Below, piece by piece: positions 39,596 to 47,375 of a DNA stretch of 64,000 bases. The position numbers and the translations under genes are program-made. Source of the stretch: Gp6-AA45 sp035652075 (GTDB taxonomy: Bacteria > Acidobacteriota > Vicinamibacteria > Vicinamibacterales > CAVVIG01); NCBI GenBank assembly GCA_035652075.1, contig DASREL010000065.1:1-64000 (forward strand). Direction: 5' to 3'. The notes under the pieces were generated by a model, which did no database searches, was not told the origin of the DNA, and saw nothing but the letters and a program-made list of their open reading frames with translations. The first letter of the stretch is position 1. Every line of letters begins with the position of its first letter.

Positions 39596-40594
39596 ATGTC
39601 AGTCGCCTATCGTGCGGTCCTCGTCCTGGCCGCCGTTGTGTCGCTCTGCCACGACGTCACGGTCGATCCGCCGAACCCGTACCGCACGATCGAGGGCTGG
39701 GCGAAGCTCCCCGAAGGACGCGTGTGGGGCGCGACGAGCGCCGTGGACATCGACAAGGACGGACGAAGCGTCTGGGTCGCCGAACGCTGCGGCGCGAACA
39801 CCTGCGCGAACTCGACGCTCGATCCGATCCTGCACTTCGATCCGACCGGCAAGTTGATCAAGAGCTTCGGCGCCGGCATCTTCGCGTTTCCGCACGGCAT
39901 CTTCGTCGACGCCGACGACAACATCTGGGTCACCGACGGCGGTGGCAGCCATCAGGTCTTCAAATTCAGCCCGCAAGGCCGGCTGCTGATGGTTCTCGGC
40001 AAGAAGGGTGGCGGCCGCGACGGTGAATTCTTCTATCAACCAAACGACGTCCTCGTCGCGCCGAACGGCGACATCTTCGTCGCCGAAGGCCACGGCGCGA
40101 ACGACGTCGGTCGCATCGTCAAGCTGTCGAAAGACGGCGTGTTGATCAAGACCTGGGGACGACGAGGATCGGGACGCGGCGAGTTCGATCAGCCGCACGG
40201 CCTCGCGATGGATTCGCAGGGCCGTCTGTTCGTCGCCGACCGGAGCAACAACCGCATTCAGATCTTCGATCAAAACGGCATGTGGATCGCGGAATGGAAG
40301 CAGTTCAGCCGGCCGAGCGGCCTCTTCATCGACAAGCACGACACGCTCTACGCCGCCGATTCGGAATCGGGCGACGTCGAAGGCAAGTACGGCTTCAACC
40401 CGGGATGGAAGCGCGGACTGCGCATCGGCAGCGCGCGAGACGGCAGCGTCACCGCCTTCATTCCCGATCCGAAACCGAACGCCAACGGTCCCGGCATGAC
40501 GAGTGCCGCCGAAGGCGTCGCAGCCGACGTGGACGGCGTCATCTACGGCGCGGAAGTCGGCCCGCGCGGCATCAAACGGTACGTCAAGAAATGA
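39596..40594 (+). CDS. Exported NHL-repeat protein 1 (PAL-like propeller)
   Basis: 332 residues with a signal peptide (AVLVLAAVVSLCHDVTV). Six NHL blades are visible, for example SAVDIDKDGRSVWVAERC, FPHGIFVDADDNIWVTDG, HQVFKFSPQGRLLMVLGKKG, QPHGLAMDSQGRLFVADRSN and NRIQIFDQNGMWIAEW. The pattern is that of the peptidyl-alpha-hydroxyglycine alpha-amidating lyase family, which uses a metal-binding propeller, but the enzyme role in bacteria is unproven. The next gene encodes a paralogue, so the pair arose by tandem duplication. Leaderless-type start, 7 bases after TATAAT. Confidence 0.9.
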   Translation: MSVAYRAVLVLAAVVSLCHDVTVDPPNPYRTIEGWAKLPEGRVWGATSAVDIDKDGRSVWVAERCGANTCANSTLDPILHFDPTGKLIKSFGAGIFAFPHGIFVDADDNIWVTDGGGSHQVFKFSPQGRLLMVLGKKGGGRDGEFFYQPNDVLVAPNGDIFVAEGHGANDVGRIVKLSKDGVLIKTWGRRGSGRGEFDQPHGLAMDSQGRLFVADRSNNRIQIFDQNGMWIAEWKQFSRPSGLFIDKHDTLYAADSESGDVEGKYGFNPGWKRGLRIGSARDGSVTAFIPDPKPNANGPGMTSAAEGVAADVDGVIYGAEVGPRGIKRYVKK

Positions 40595-40628
40595 TGAATG
40601 CAAAATGCTGAATGCTAAGGAGGCTGGT

Positions 40629-41798
40629 GTGAAGTTCTTCATCAAAACGGCAGCGGTGCTCGTCCTCGCGGGCGTGGCCGTCGGCGCGCAGCAGGACATG
40701 AAGCCGACCAACGATCTGCCGAATCCGTACGAGAGCATTCCGAACTACTTCAAGCTGCCCGACGGACGGAAGTGGGGCTCGACGAGCGCGGCGGAAGTCG
40801 ACAAAGACGGCAAGACGATCTGGGTCGCTGAGCGCTGCGGAGAAAACGGCTGCCTCGATCGCGCAACCGGGAACATCAAGCCGGAAAACACGATCCTGCA
40901 CTTCGACACGAACGGCAACGTGATCAACAGCTTCGGCGGCGGGATGCTGATCTTCCCGCACGGCATCTATGTCGACAAGGACGGCAACGTCTGGGTGACG
41001 GACGGTCAGGACAACGGCGCGCCGCCGGCGCGCGGCCGCGGTCGTGAAGCGGGTGCGCCCGCCGCGCCAGCACCGCAGATGGCTGGCCCGATCGGCCCGC
41101 CCGCCGACGCCACGAAGGGCAACCAGGTATACAAGTTTTCGCCCGACGGCAAGCTGCTGCTGACGCTCGGCAAACCGGGCGGCGCCGCCGCACCGGACTT
41201 CTTCTACCAGCCGAACGACATCACGATCATGCACAACGGCGACATCGTCGTCGCCGAAGGTCATGGCCGCGGCAACAACCGCGTCATCGTGTTCGACAAG
41301 AGCGGCAAGAAGAAGATGGAATTCGGCAAGCTGGGCACCGGTCCGGGCGAGTTCGATCAGCCGCACGCGCTCGCGGTCGACTCGAAGGGACGCCTGTTCG
41401 TCGGCGACCGCAACAACAACCGCATCCAGATCTTCGACGCGAACTACAAGTACGTCACCGAGTGGAAGCAGTTCTCGCGTCCGAGCGGCGTCTACATCGA
41501 CAGGAACGACAACATCTACGTCGCCGATTCGGAGTCCGAGTCGGTCTCGCGCAACCACGACGGCTGGACGCGCGGCATCCGCATCGGGAGCGCGAAGGAC
41601 GGCACGGTGAAGTATCTGATCCCGGATCCCACGCCGACGTGCAAGCAGGGGCAGCGGCCGACGGCCGAGGCGCCATGCGCCACCAACACCAGCGCCGCCG
41701 AAGGCGTCGTCGTCGACAACGCCGGCAACGTTTACGGTGCCGAGGTGGGACCCAGGCGGGTGATGAAGTACGTGATGAAGAAGACGGGGACGAAGTAG
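40629..41798 (+). CDS. Exported NHL-repeat protein 2 (PAL-like propeller)
   Basis: 389 residues, GTG start with ribosome site AAGGAGG (40617-40623), unlike its leaderless neighbour. Signal peptide (TAAVLVLAGVAVGAQQ). It shares the blade order of the first copy (SAAEVDKDGKTIWVAERC, FPHGIYVDKDGNVWVTDG, QPHALAVDSKGRLFVGDRNN, NRIQIFDANYKYVTEWKQFS). It has an extra Ala/Pro/Gly-rich loop (about 135-160) and a late Cys pair in the loop TPTCKQGQRPTAEAPC. Periplasmic; it may bind metal or ligand, with no catalytic role demonstrated. A long inverted repeat follows the stop codon. Confidence 0.9.
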   Translation: MKFFIKTAAVLVLAGVAVGAQQDMKPTNDLPNPYESIPNYFKLPDGRKWGSTSAAEVDKDGKTIWVAERCGENGCLDRATGNIKPENTILHFDTNGNVINSFGGGMLIFPHGIYVDKDGNVWVTDGQDNGAPPARGRGREAGAPAAPAPQMAGPIGPPADATKGNQVYKFSPDGKLLLTLGKPGGAAAPDFFYQPNDITIMHNGDIVVAEGHGRGNNRVIVFDKSGKKKMEFGKLGTGPGEFDQPHALAVDSKGRLFVGDRNNNRIQIFDANYKYVTEWKQFSRPSGVYIDRNDNIYVADSESESVSRNHDGWTRGIRIGSAKDGTVKYLIPDPTPTCKQGQRPTAEAPCATNTSAAEGVVVDNAGNVYGAEVGPRRVMKYVMKKTGTK

Positions 41799-41895
41799 GC
41801 CGGAAGGGCGGGACGGGCGGGAAAGGCAGGACGGAAGAACGCTCTTCCCTCCTGCCCCTCCGGCCCTTCCCGCCTTTCCTGCCCTACCTGCCTAC
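41795..41895. terminator. Long GC-rich inverted repeat between convergent genes
   Basis: Its centre is a hairpin, ggcaggacggaaga (41825-41838) against tcttccctcctgcc (41843-41856), with loop acgc and one mismatch. Outer purine-rich and pyrimidine-rich segments (gtaggccggaagggcggg on the left; cccttcccgcctttcc and cctac on the right) extend the symmetry over about 100 bases. Placed between the NHL gene and the converging cupin gene; likely a bidirectional terminator. Confidence 0.7.
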
Positions 41896-42572
41896 TGCTT
41901 GATCGCCGGATTCACGTATCCCGCCGGCAGCACGCGCGCGGACGGACGGAAGCTCAGATAGTCCACGTGATCGGTGATGTCGGTCCATCCGTGCGGGACG
42001 CCCGCCGGGATGATGATGATGTCGCCGGTCTTCACGACTTTCTTCACCACATCCGCACCGACGATCGCGCCGCTGCACGACGGGCCGTTCAAGGTCGTCG
42101 TCACTTCTGATTCAGGACCCGATCGGCGACCGTTCATGATCTTGCCGCCGGTGACGAGCGTGCCGCCGCCGGAGACGATCAAGTAGCCTTCGGTCTGCTG
42201 ATCGTGGGCGATGCCGCCGCCGGTCGAACCCGCTGGCGGTGTGCCCTGCTCGCCGCACGGCTCGCCCACCTGGCCGGCGCGTCCGCCGCCCGCGCCCGCC
42301 GCGCGACCCGCCGCCGCACCCGCGCCACCGCCTGCCGGAGCCGCGCCGCGCGCCGCTGCGCCCGTCGCGCCGCGATGGACGATGCCCACGGCGAAATTCT
42401 CGGGACCGATGTCGACGACGCGAATCTGGCGGTCGACGCCGGGAAGGCTGTTCACCTTCTTCACTTCTTCATCTGAGATGTAGGTTGCCGCAGTCGGCTT
42501 CGACTGCGCGAAGCTCACGACCGGTGCAACGACCAGCGCGATGCCCAATCCGTACAGGATGCTCCGTCGCAT
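41892..42572 (-). CDS. Exported cupin with Gly/Ala-rich insertion
   Basis: 226 residues: signal peptide (YGLGIALVVAPVVSFAQS) and a cupin-type barrel. Conserved features are GIVHRGATG, then HDQQTEGYLIVSGGGTLVTGG (cupin motif 1 with His and Glu) and GDIIIIPAGVPHGWTDI (motif 2 with His). Between the first strands lies a segment of about 50 residues made mostly of Gly and Ala (RGAAPAGGGAGAAAGRAA), with a single Cys after it (GEPCGEQG). Such low-complexity inserts are probably disordered loops. Function unknown; the metal site looks intact. Divergent from the esterase gene. Confidence 0.85.
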   Translation of the reverse strand: MRRSILYGLGIALVVAPVVSFAQSKPTAATYISDEEVKKVNSLPGVDRQIRVVDIGPENFAVGIVHRGATGAAARGAAPAGGGAGAAAGRAAGAGGGRAGQVGEPCGEQGTPPAGSTGGGIAHDQQTEGYLIVSGGGTLVTGGKIMNGRRSGPESEVTTTLNGPSCSGAIVGADVVKKVVKTGDIIIIPAGVPHGWTDITDHVDYLSFRPSARVLPAGYVNPAIKQ

Positions 42573-42592
42573 GTCTCCTCCTGAAAGACAGC

Positions 42593-42598
42593 TACTAT
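42593..42598 (+). promoter_or_regulatory. TACTAT box before the esterase gene
   Basis: TACTAT lies 6 bases before ATG 42605, with no ribosome-binding sequence between: leaderless-type geometry. The divergent cupin gene has a conventional AGGAG instead. Confidence 0.4.
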
Positions 42599-42604
42599 AG
42601 CGGA

Positions 42605-43318
42605 ATGGTCATCAGCCGGCGAACATTCCTCGGCGCAGCCGCCGCCTTGCCGTTCGCGCAGCCGCCGCAATATCCGACGCCGGCCGCGCCTGGCGATCCG
42701 CTGCCGGGCCGCGCGCGGAAACTCGGACTCGGGGACATGGACCGCGACGGCTTGATCTACGTGCCGCGTGGCTGGAAGGCGGACACGGCGATGCCGCTGC
42801 TCGTCCTCTGTCATGGCGCCGGCAATACCTCGCTGTCGACGCAGTATTCCTACCAGTACGCAGACGAGTTCGGATTCATCGTCCTCTCGCCGGATTCGCG
42901 TGACGAGCGGACGTGGGAATCGATTCTGGGGATGTGGGGACCCGATCTGGAGTTCATCGGGCAGGCTATCAAGTACGTCAAGCGCCAGTGCAGCGTCATC
43001 GCGGATCGCATCGGCCTGGCCGGCTTCTCCGACGGCGCGTCGTACGCGTTGTCGATGGGGATCGGCAACGGCGATCTCTTCACGAGGATCATGGCGATGT
43101 CGCCGGGCATCATGCAGCCGGCGGCGGTCCGCGGCAAACCGAGGATCTTCATCTCGCACGGCACGGCCGACAACGTCATGCCGATCGACATCACCAGCCG
43201 AAAGTTCGTCCCGCGGCTGAAACAGCTCGGTTACGACGTGACGTATCGTGAGTACGACGGCCGCCACACGCTGCCGCCCGACATCGCCAGAGAATCGTTC
43301 ACGTGGTTCGCAAAATAG
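42605..43318 (+). CDS. Tat-exported alpha/beta-hydrolase (esterase/LpqC-like)
   Basis: 237 residues. The Tat signal is SRRTFLGAAAALPFAQPP. The alpha/beta-hydrolase core resembles PHB depolymerase/phospholipase-like esterases: PLLVLCHGAGNTS (oxyanion loop), IGLAGFSDGASYAL (nucleophile elbow G-x-S-x-G), FISHGTADNVMP (catalytic Asp) and YREYDGRHTLPPDI (catalytic His). It probably hydrolyses ester bonds of a polymer or lipid in the periplasm. The stop codon region overlaps the next gene (43303-43318), so they form a pair. Confidence 0.9.
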   Translation: MVISRRTFLGAAAALPFAQPPQYPTPAAPGDPLPGRARKLGLGDMDRDGLIYVPRGWKADTAMPLLVLCHGAGNTSLSTQYSYQYADEFGFIVLSPDSRDERTWESILGMWGPDLEFIGQAIKYVKRQCSVIADRIGLAGFSDGASYALSMGIGNGDLFTRIMAMSPGIMQPAAVRGKPRIFISHGTADNVMPIDITSRKFVPRLKQLGYDVTYREYDGRHTLPPDIARESFTWFAK

Positions 43319-44235
43319 GCGTCCTCGATCAATCGCCGATCTCGGCCGGATCCAGCGGCGGCGACGCGCTGCGGCGATCGATCGACCTCGCACGCCACTG
43401 CGAGGCGCTTGGGTACCACCGGTACTGGGTGGCGGAACATCACGCGACGAAAATGCTCGCGTGCGCAAGCCCGGAGGTGTTGATTCCGGCGATCGCCGCG
43501 GCGACGCGCACGATCCGCGTCGGCAGCGGCGGCGTAATGCTGCCGCACTACAGTCCGCTGAAGGTTGCCGAGACGTTCGGCATGCTGATCGGTCTCTACG
43601 CTGGCCGGATCGATCTCGGCGTCGGCCGCGCGCCCGGCACCGATCCCGCCACCGCCTTCGCGCTGCAACGCGATCGGCGCCAGGCGATCCCAGACGACTT
43701 CCCCGAGCAATTGGACGAGCTGCTCGCCCGGCTGCGCGGCATGGCGGAACGCCCTGATGTGTGGCTCCTCGGATCGTCGCCGCAGAGCGGCCTGTGGGCC
43801 GCCGAACTCGGCCTGCCCTACGCGTTCGCCGACTTCATCAATCCCCACGGCGCCGAGATCGTCGCGCGATATCGCCATGAATCTGAGTCGCCGCACGTAA
43901 TCGTCTGCGGCTGGGCGCTCTGCGCCGAGACCGACGAAGAAGCCAACCGGCTCGCGTCGAGCGCGCGGATGGCGTTCGCGAAGCTGTTGCGCGGCGATCC
44001 CGGGCCGGTGCCGCCGGTGGACGAGGCGATGAAGTTTCTCGCGGCGAACGGTGAAGCCGCCGACGCGCTCGTCCGCCGTCGACGCTGGATTGTCGGATCA
44101 CCAGCGACGGTGAAAGCAGGACTGAACGCGCTCGCCGACGAATACGGTGCCGACGAACTGATGATCGTCACGATCACGCACGATCACGATGCGCGCAAAC
44201 GATCGTACGAACTGATCAAGGATGCTGTCGGATGA
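43303..44235 (+). CDS. Luciferase-like (LLM class) flavin-dependent oxidoreductase
   Basis: 310-residue cytoplasmic enzyme, GTG start overlapping the esterase end by 16 bases. It belongs to the LLM monooxygenase group with a MsnO8-type pattern: KIGVLDQSPISAG, EALGYHRYWVAEHHATKMLACASPEV, TRTIRVGSGGVMLPHYSPLKVAETF, LYAGRIDLGVGRAPGTDP and VWLLGSSPQSGLWAAELGLPYAFADF, ending in VGSPATVKAGLNALADEY. It uses reduced FMN or F420 and oxygen on an unknown substrate. The end overlaps the converging glycosidase gene by 20 bases. Confidence 0.93.
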   Translation: MVRKIGVLDQSPISAGSSGGDALRRSIDLARHCEALGYHRYWVAEHHATKMLACASPEVLIPAIAAATRTIRVGSGGVMLPHYSPLKVAETFGMLIGLYAGRIDLGVGRAPGTDPATAFALQRDRRQAIPDDFPEQLDELLARLRGMAERPDVWLLGSSPQSGLWAAELGLPYAFADFINPHGAEIVARYRHESESPHVIVCGWALCAETDEEANRLASSARMAFAKLLRGDPGPVPPVDEAMKFLAANGEAADALVRRRRWIVGSPATVKAGLNALADEYGADELMIVTITHDHDARKRSYELIKDAVG

Positions 44236-45163
44236 AGTTCTGCAGCACCGTAAATGCCGGCCGGTTCGACCAGTCCGGACGCGTGATCGCGCTGCCGCAG
44301 TCGGGCGGCGTCGGATCTTCCCACAGATCGTAAAACAGCAGTCCGGTCCACCAATCGCGCCGCGACTGAAACGCGTCGAGCACCTGCGCGTAGAACAACG
44401 CCTGCCCCGCTTCGCCGAACATCGACGCGCACGGCTTCCGGCCGACCTCCGCGAGCCACACCGGCTTCCCGAGCGCGTACGGCTTGACGAGTTGATCCAT
44501 CATCCGCTCGAGCGGCGGACCGTCGATGTACCAATGGACCGCGACGATGTCGAACAGATCGCCGAACGACGTCATCGCCTGCGCAAACCAACCATCGGTG
44601 AGCGCGTGCCAGCTGACGTCCGGCCCGATGACGACGGCATCCGGATTCGCCGCGCGAATGGCCGCGCGGGCGTTGATCGTCAGCGCCTGATACACGCGCA
44701 CGTCCGCTCCCGCCATGAACACATCGAGGTTCGGCTCGTTCCAGACGCCCCACAAATAGATATCGTCGCGATAGCGCGAGACGACGGCGAACACGAAGTC
44801 GTACCAGTCCTGATAGTTGATCGGTGGATACCAGTAGTCGTGGCCGCCGTTCGCCCAGCGCGGGGCGTACGCGATCGATGCGAAGATCGTGCGACCGGTG
44901 CGCTTCGCTTCGTCGCGCCACGCGTCGGTGATCGTCCAGTTGTAGCAGCCCTTGCAGTTCGGCTCGATGACGTCCCACCCGAACGCCAACCGCACGGTGC
45001 CGGCGCCGAGTTCCACCATCTTGTCGGCCATCTGCGGCGTCAGCACGCGGGTGTTCATCCCGTAGTGGTAATTCTGCGCGGACGCGGACGCGGCGAACGC
45101 GAAGACGATCGCGAAGGCGTGACATGATACGGCGATGGCCGCGCGCGTGCTGGTCCTGGTCAT
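44216..45163 (-). CDS. Exported clan A glycoside hydrolase (PslG/GH39-like)
   Basis: 315 residues with a signal peptide (HAFAIVFAFAASASAQN). The (beta/alpha)8 glycosidase has acid/base Glu in LWGVWNEPNLDVF and nucleophile candidate Glu in PVWLAEVGRKPC. Strand and loop features are GAGTVRLAFGWDVIEPN, IFASIAYAPRW, DLFDIVAVHWYIDGPP and WTGLLFYDLWED. The plan resembles the GH39 endoglycosidase PslG, which is linked to exopolysaccharide export in other bacteria. This fits its place beside the glycan cluster. Its 5' end overlaps the start of the divergent beta-barrel gene by 29 bases. Confidence 0.87.
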   Translation of the reverse strand: MTRTSTRAAIAVSCHAFAIVFAFAASASAQNYHYGMNTRVLTPQMADKMVELGAGTVRLAFGWDVIEPNCKGCYNWTITDAWRDEAKRTGRTIFASIAYAPRWANGGHDYWYPPINYQDWYDFVFAVVSRYRDDIYLWGVWNEPNLDVFMAGADVRVYQALTINARAAIRAANPDAVVIGPDVSWHALTDGWFAQAMTSFGDLFDIVAVHWYIDGPPLERMMDQLVKPYALGKPVWLAEVGRKPCASMFGEAGQALFYAQVLDAFQSRRDWWTGLLFYDLWEDPTPPDCGSAITRPDWSNRPAFTVLQNFIRQHP

Positions 45164-45662
45164 GCTGCTGATTCCGCGAATCGCCGTTGCGCAACCGTCG
45201 TGGGAAATCGCCGGCGGATATTCATATTTGGACGACGCTCCGGATCGCACGAACTTCCCGCTCGGCTGGTTCGCGAGCGGCGGAATCGGCGTCACGCAGT
45301 GGCTGACGGCGGTCGGCGACGTCAGCCGCCATGCACGGTCGACGCTCGGGATCGATCTGTCGACGTATGCGGTTCTCGGCGGCCCGCGTGCATCGGCGCG
45401 CATCGGCCGCGTCACGGAATTCGGTCAAGTGCTCGTCGGCCTCAACCACGCCAGCAGCACCGTCGTCGGCATCACGAGCGGCGACTCCGGATTGGCGATT
45501 CAACCCGGCGGCGGACTCGACTACCCGCTGTCGCGACGTTTCGCGGTGCGCGCGCAGGTCGACTACCGCGCTATCCGCGGCGGCGTCGGCCCGCCGATCG
45601 CCGATCCGCGTCACGTGTTGCGCGGCTCCGCAGCGATCGTCTACCACGGGTGCTGCAGGTAA
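45135..45662 (+). CDS. Outer-membrane beta-barrel-like protein
   Basis: 175 residues: signal peptide (LVLVMLLIPRIAVAQ) and alternating strands typical of an eight-strand barrel (WEIAGGYSYLDDAPD, GWFASGGIGVTQWLTAVGDV, FGQVLVGLNHASSTVVGI, LAIQPGGGLDYPLSRRFAVRAQVDYRAI). The final strand ends GSAAIVYHGCCR, and the Cys pair replaces the usual terminal aromatic residue. It starts inside the 5' end of the divergent glycosidase gene and ends inside the converging YdcF-like gene (22-base overlap). Function unknown. Confidence 0.72.
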   Translation: MAARVLVLVMLLIPRIAVAQPSWEIAGGYSYLDDAPDRTNFPLGWFASGGIGVTQWLTAVGDVSRHARSTLGIDLSTYAVLGGPRASARIGRVTEFGQVLVGLNHASSTVVGITSGDSGLAIQPGGGLDYPLSRRFAVRAQVDYRAIRGGVGPPIADPRHVLRGSAAIVYHGCCR

Positions 45663-46264
45663 TCGAGCGCCAGCTTCTGCAACTCGACGACCCCCTCGCG
45701 TAACGTTCGGCGCGATAACCACCAGTCCGAGGCGCGGAATTCATTGTGACGCGGATACGTGAGCGCCGGCGGCGTCACCTGCTCGGGCCAGACGCGCATC
45801 AACGCCCGCCGAAATCGCCGCGTGTGCGAGGGAATGACGACGACAATCGCCCGCGACGGATGCAGCCGCATCCATGCCGCCAGCGCGTGCGTGCTTTCGG
45901 TCGTGCCCCCTTCGCCCGCATCCACCGTCGTCATCGCCGCTTCCGGCACACCGAGCTGGCGCAGCGTCGTCCGAACGATGTCGTCGCGGTAGACGCCGCG
46001 TTTCAGGTACTCGCGATCGACGGCGGTCGGCGACGGCTCGAGCAGCACGACGCGCGAGAACATCTTCTCGTGATACAGATCGCTGACCTCGAGTTCGTTG
46101 CCCTCGCCGAATTCGGCCATGACGCCGACGTCCGCCGGCTGAATCGGATCCTTGACGATCAGTGTCGCAGCGGCCGCGCGGAGGATCGCCACCCGCGTCG
46201 CCGGCACGATCAGCACGATCGCGACCGCAATCGACACCAGTAGAAGCGCGCGTCTAAAATTCAT
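45641..46264 (-). CDS. YdcF/ElyC-like (DUF218) membrane-anchored protein
   Basis: 207 residues. The N-terminal hydrophobic anchor (ALLLVSIAVAIVLIVPATRVA) is followed by a DUF218-like Rossmann domain: ADVGVMAEFGEGNELEVSDL, RVVLLEPSPTAVDREYLKRG, GVPEAAMTTVDAGEGGTTESTH and HPSRAIVVVIPSHTRRFRRALMRVW. E. coli members (ElyC, SanA) act in cell-envelope polysaccharide homeostasis. Its ATG (46264) is 1 base from the GTG of the divergent glycosyltransferase (46266), so the promoters must overlap the partner genes. Confidence 0.82.
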   Translation of the reverse strand: MNFRRALLLVSIAVAIVLIVPATRVAILRAAAATLIVKDPIQPADVGVMAEFGEGNELEVSDLYHEKMFSRVVLLEPSPTAVDREYLKRGVYRDDIVRTTLRQLGVPEAAMTTVDAGEGGTTESTHALAAWMRLHPSRAIVVVIPSHTRRFRRALMRVWPEQVTPPALTYPRHNEFRASDWWLSRRTLREGVVELQKLALDYLQHPW

Positions 46265-46265
46265 C

Positions 46266-47375
46266 GTGCGAATCGGACTGATCGTCACCGGCGGCGTCGA
46301 CCGCTCCGGACGCGAGCGCGTCACGCCGGCGCTCCTGTGGCTGATCGAACGACTCGCGCGCCGCCACGAACTGCACGTGTTCGCGCTGCACTACTACGAT
46401 CGGCCCTGCAACTATTCCCTGCTCGGGGCCACCGTTTACGACATCGGCCGCATCGACGGACCGCCGGGCCTCCGACGTTGGCGCGTCCGCCGCAGGCTTG
46501 CGCAGACGCTCGCGCGCGTCGGCACCTTCGACGTCCTGCATGCGTACATGGGCGTGCCCGCAATCGTCACGGCGCCGATCGCGGCGCGACTGCGCGTGCC
46601 GTTCATCGCATCCCTCGACAGCGGCGAATTTGTGGCGATCGACGACATCGATTACGGACTGCAGCGGCGATGGATCGATCGACGCGCGCTTACGCAGATG
46701 ATCGGCACCGCCGGCGCAGTGACGGTATCGACGCGTTTCATGGCAGAGCAAGCGGCGCGTGCCGGCATCACAGCGACCATCGTCCCGATCGGTATTGATA
46801 CGAATGTCTTCCCGCTCGTTAAGCGCGACGATGGACCGCCGTGGCGCCTGCTGCGCGTCGGGAGCCTGAACCGCGTCAAGGATTACCCGACGCTTCTGGC
46901 GGCGGTGCGATCGATTCTCGATCGCGGCGAGCCGGTGCATCTCGACGTCGTCGGCGAAGACACGTTGAACGGCGCGACCGAGGCGCTCGCGACATCGCTG
47001 GATCTGGCACCGCACGTGACGTTTCATGGCGTGAAGCCGATCGATCAACTCGCTGCATTCTACGCGCGGGCGCACGTGCACGTCGTCTCGTCGCGGCACG
47101 AAGCGGCATCTGTTGCCGTGCTCGAAGCCGCAGCGACCGGTCTGCCGACGGTCGGCACGCGCGTTGGATACGTCGCCGATTGGTCGCCGGATCGTGCCGC
47201 CGCCGTGCCGGTTGGCGATTCGAACGCGCTCTCCGAAGCGATCATCGCGCTGCTGCAGGATCCGGCACGTCGCCAACAACTGGCGCAACAGGCGCGAGCG
47301 TGGACGCTGGCGCATGATGCGGATTGGACCGCGGCGCAGTACGACGCGCTCTATCGGCGAGTGGCCACCAGATGA
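46266..47375 (+). CDS. Family 4 glycosyltransferase
   Basis: 369-residue GT-B glycosyltransferase. N-terminal domain: IGLIVTGGVDRSGRERVTPALLWL, FDVLHAYMGVPAIVTAPIAARL, RVPFIASLDSGEFVAIDD. C-terminal donor domain: WRLLRVGSLNRVKDYPTLLAAV, HVTFHGVKPIDQLAAFYARAHVHVVSSRHEAASVAVLEAAATGLPTVGT, which contains the E-x(7)-E motif of GT4 enzymes (EAASVAVLE). It adds a sugar from a nucleotide donor in the cytoplasm. GTG start 5 bases after a TAAAAT box. The 3' end overlaps the converging flippase gene by 134 bases. Confidence 0.94.
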   Translation: MRIGLIVTGGVDRSGRERVTPALLWLIERLARRHELHVFALHYYDRPCNYSLLGATVYDIGRIDGPPGLRRWRVRRRLAQTLARVGTFDVLHAYMGVPAIVTAPIAARLRVPFIASLDSGEFVAIDDIDYGLQRRWIDRRALTQMIGTAGAVTVSTRFMAEQAARAGITATIVPIGIDTNVFPLVKRDDGPPWRLLRVGSLNRVKDYPTLLAAVRSILDRGEPVHLDVVGEDTLNGATEALATSLDLAPHVTFHGVKPIDQLAAFYARAHVHVVSSRHEAASVAVLEAAATGLPTVGTRVGYVADWSPDRAAAVPVGDSNALSEAIIALLQDPARRQQLAQQARAWTLAHDADWTAAQYDALYRRVATR

